Shown: positions 61,159 through 64,000 of the stretch, in pieces
Layout of the letters: each line of letters starts with the position of its first letter
How positions within the stretch are numbered: position 1 is the first letter of the stretch
Origin: Vermamoeba vermiformis
Lineage: Eukaryota > Tubulinea > Echinamoebida
Length of the DNA: 64,000 bases
Direction of reading: 5' to 3'
NCBI GenBank assembly: GCA_045837725.1
Contig: JBEWZL010000030.1
Span: 1-64,000 of the forward strand
The notes under the pieces: model-generated
What the model saw: the letters and a program-made list of their open reading frames with translations, nothing else
What the model was told of the DNA's origin: nothing
The model's database searches: none
Translations under genes and position numbers: made by a program

Positions 61159-64000
61159 TTATTGCTCTTGGTTGGTATTGTTGGTGTTGACCAAGCTCGC
61201 TTGATACATCTTGACGGCCTCTTCTTTGGCCTTTCTGAAGGTCAACGAGACACGACGGCCACGTGGGATGTCAATGCCAGCAAAGGTGTCAATGCGACGG
61301 GCCTCAATGCCGTGTGACCACTGATACCGCGCCTCGCCTTGCAACACAACGGCGGATCTGGGCTCGAGAAAGACCGCTTCAGTCTTGGCTGTTTGATAGT
61401 GCTTGAAGTCCATCACGGCGCCGCTCTCGAGTGTGATGGAAATGACGCAGCCTTCAAAGCTGGCCTTGTGATCGATGTGCGGGCTGATGCCTTGACCCGG
61501 CGTGTACTCGTTGATGATCACTTGGTCTGCAACAAACGGGGCCAATTTGTCCGCGTGCAATCGTTCAGCGAGGAACGCGAGCCACTCTGGCAACTGTCCC
61601 AAGAACTTTAAGCGTGGCGCATCAATTTCTTGTTCCTCGCTGGATCGGGAATTAGTCAATTAAAGTGAGCTACGTCGAGTACTGTTGGTACTTACGGTGC
61701 GAAGTAATCGTATTCCCAGCCGTAATGTTGAGTTCTGCGGGCCAAACGCATGTCCCACTCCTGTGCGTCAACAACCTGCAAGATTTTCTTCTCTTCCAAA
61801 TGCGACAGCCATTCAGGCACGTAGCCGAGACCAGGCACTTTAATCTCGGACAAATTGTTCAAACTCGTCACGGGCTTGGGTCTGACAGCTGATTTCTTCA
61901 AGTTCTCGACAACAGGCGCCGCAGCGGCCTTGGCAGCTTGTTGCTTCTCGTTAGCAATGGCCGACATCTTGAAGATCTTGGCTGGCGTGACCAACGTGGG
62001 GAATTTCAAGTCGAAATTTCCGGTCAAGAACACGGAGTTCAAGAAGAAGACCAAGCTGTAAATGTCATCGGTGTCGTACAAGGGTCTCAAGTGCGCATCA
62101 ATCTCCCTGATCAAAGTGATCATCTCGTCAGCCAGGGCGTTGCGCTTGAGGTGATAAGGACTGCCCCAGAACTTGTCGCTGGCCTTGGTCTGTTGCGTCA
62201 ACATCAGCATTTGCTTGTGCAATGTATTGACACGCTTCTGCAGCTCTTTTGACTTGTCATCTGTCATAGCAATACGTTCAATAGTCTAAGGGGACAATGT
62301 TAGTGGAAGTGTCAACGAGGCACGTGTTCATCGTGTCAATGACTTACGGCTTTCTTGTAGGCCTGGACTTGCTCCAATGCACGAATGTGAGGGAACAACA
62401 AAACTTCGAACTTGCGCAATGCTGCAACAAGTTTTTGAAGTCTGACTTCGCTGGTCTGATCGTTGTACCATTCAAAGTACAGCGTGTTCGTGGCCAAGAA
62501 TTGACGTGTCAAGTCCAAGAAGGGCTTGAGCTCGGCTTTGGCAGGGAAGTCGGCCTTATCAACCTCGTCCATGTTTTGTTTCAAGGACGCAATCCACTTT
62601 TGTTCGTCAGGCGAGCTGGTGAAAATGAACTTGGGCAAGTGCTTCGTGAACAAATCGTTGCCAGGCGCAATCTGAATAAGATTGAACAGCGCTTGAGTGA
62701 CTGTCTCGTTGTTTTTGGTCAACTCGTGAATGGTGTTCGTCAAACAAGTCTCCCAGTGGTAGTACTTAGGGTCCACGAAGAAATCAAACGCCGTGCCCAA
62801 GTTAAGCGTCGAGGCTATGACCGACTCCATAGGGTTCAACAGCACACCTATCGCATGTTAGCATGATATTAGGGTGTAATATAAATGTGATTAAGTACCA
62901 TCAACATAGGCACCAATGTGCTCGTCACGACCCATGTAAGGGTTCAAGAATTGAATGTGCGTGCGATAATCGTTCACGGGTGTGTTGTCCCAAATCACGA
63001 GACGACGTTGAGGACCGAAAAATCCTCGTGTTCTCTTCAACAGATCCAAGCTGATCGTCTTGCTGATGGTTGTTTCGCCGGTCCACAAGAACACGACACG
63101 CGGATCCATCTTTGAAACACCGTCAGAATTACTTAGTAACGAATATAATAGGTTATCTTACCTTCTCTTTGAACTCAGTCAAATAGTTCACAGCAGGCAC
63201 TTCAGCGTTGTTTTTGAACTTGCACGAGTAATAAGTAGGGCACGTGGTCCATTCAATAGACTTCAATTCAGCCTTCTCAGTCAAGGTCTTGTTGGCAATG
63301 AATGCGTCGAAGTACTTGATGAGCTTGTTCATTGTGAAGGCTTGGGCGTCCACGAGACTAGAGAAGTCTTCCGGCAAGTCGAGTCCAATGTCATCGAACA
63401 GAATTGTGATGTGATTGCAGCCAATCTCTTCGTAGACCTGATGAAGCTTGCTAACCATGCACGACATTAGAAACAACCCTTATTGAATTCGTATTACAAC
63501 AAGGTTAACTTACGCGCAGAGTGCATCAAAATCTTTCACGTCACCGTGTTTAATGCCCCACGGATGAATGGCCATGTTGAAAGCAATGTTTTGTTGCTTA
63601 GAATAGGCGACTAAATCCTTAAACTCTGTTCGAATAGATTAGTACTACTGCCGCATAACATTCGATAATTAGACGGTACCTTTCACGAGTTCCTTCGGGA
63701 ACAAGTCACGCCACTTGACGCGATGATAAGGGTCCTCTTTCGGTGCCCAAATATAGTAATTGGCTTTCTTCTTGCTCATCCACGCGATCAGCCTCTTGCG
63801 GTTGGTCATGGTGTAAGGCTGACCGTAGTACCCTTCGACCACACCGACAGTTCTGACGGGATAAGTCTTTGACAAGTCAGTAGTGTCATTCCTAAAATGG
63901 ACAATTAGAGCACGGTCACGTGATGGTCGTTGATCGATCAATGAGTGACACTTACTTTGCGATTTGATCGAAGTCTATGAACTGGCTCAATTGTTCGCCA
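61159..64000 (-). CDS. GH84 O-GlcNAcase-like enzyme fused to AlkB-type dioxygenase (5' end off window)
   Basis: The reading enters from the right edge (GEQLSQFIDFDQIA). It shows the GH84 barrel start VVEGYYGQPYTMTNRKRLIA and KKANYYIWAPKEDPYHR (63,840-63,720), the catalytic acidic pair in ILFDDIGLDLPEDF near 63,390, RLVIWDNTPVNDY near 62,970 and LLNPMESVIASTLNLGTAFD near 62,830. After a helical region one exon (62,267-61,692) contains both the end of that helical part and the start of an AlkB domain (VPGLGYVPEWL, RRTQHYGWEYDYF). The final exon has EYTPGQGISPHIDHKASFEG with the HxD iron site near 61,473, YQWSHGI, and RRVSLTFRK with the 2-oxoglutarate arginines. Stop at 61,159. GH84 enzymes remove O-GlcNAc; AlkB enzymes demethylate or hydroxylate nucleic acids (ALKBH8-like here). 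Confidence 0.85.

Overview
The window looks like a piece of a compact, gene-dense eukaryotic genome, most likely a free-living amoeboid protist. Amoebozoa is my best guess, at low confidence. Almost every gene is cut by many short introns (about 50 to 65 nt) with GTAAG-type donors, a CTAAC-like branch site and a TAG or CAG acceptor. Intergenic gaps are small. The gene set mixes animal-like, fungal-like and amoeba-like families. I saw no rRNA gene, no convincing tRNA gene and no CRISPR array.

Layout. Positions 1 to about 5,000 are repeat-rich and nearly gene-free. They hold several unrelated families of short palindromes or hairpins, a disordered hypothetical protein (1,082-1,675, minus), a spliced transcript-like segment (about 3,456-3,960, plus) and protein-like remnants. 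From 5,800 on the sequence is ordinary dense gene space. On minus come an ABCC transporter (5,809-10,664), a secreted PA-domain seven-TM protein (11,354-13,525), a secreted barrel-like protein (13,779-15,390), a mitochondrial M49-type metallopeptidase (15,808-18,136) and a doubtful small gene. A polytopic membrane protein lies on plus (18,712-20,639 region). On minus follow a Zn2Cys6 transcription factor (20,844-23,551) and a LIM / His-Glu / RS protein (24,487-27,198). On plus follow a vitellogenin/MTP-like lipid-transfer protein (27,451-30,271) and a PICH-like helicase joined to a GCNA/SprT protease (30,466-36,920). On minus are a TMEM242-like protein and a GPI-anchored kelch/EGF-like protein. 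A phosphotransferase is on plus (40,485-41,716). An 11.3-kb CBM48-sacsin gene is on minus (41,789-53,109). On plus lie a metallothionein-like mini-gene, a hotdog thioesterase, a short VPS13-like protein, a basic coiled-coil protein and a zf-PARP/F-box protein. An O-GlcNAcase fused to an AlkB dioxygenase runs off the right edge on minus.

The most interesting content is a set of unusual domain fusions supported by splice phase or by a shared exon: PICH + SprT, CBM48 + sacsin, O-GlcNAcase + AlkB, zf-PARP + F-box, and LIM + His/Glu repeat + RS. A lipid-transfer protein resembling animal vitellogenin/MTP and the palindrome-rich left end also deserve a second look. Several well-conserved genes show isolated single-base frame changes, which may be assembly indels or something real. 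Start codons were chosen as ATG; intron boundaries were placed by eye from splice motifs and reading phase.
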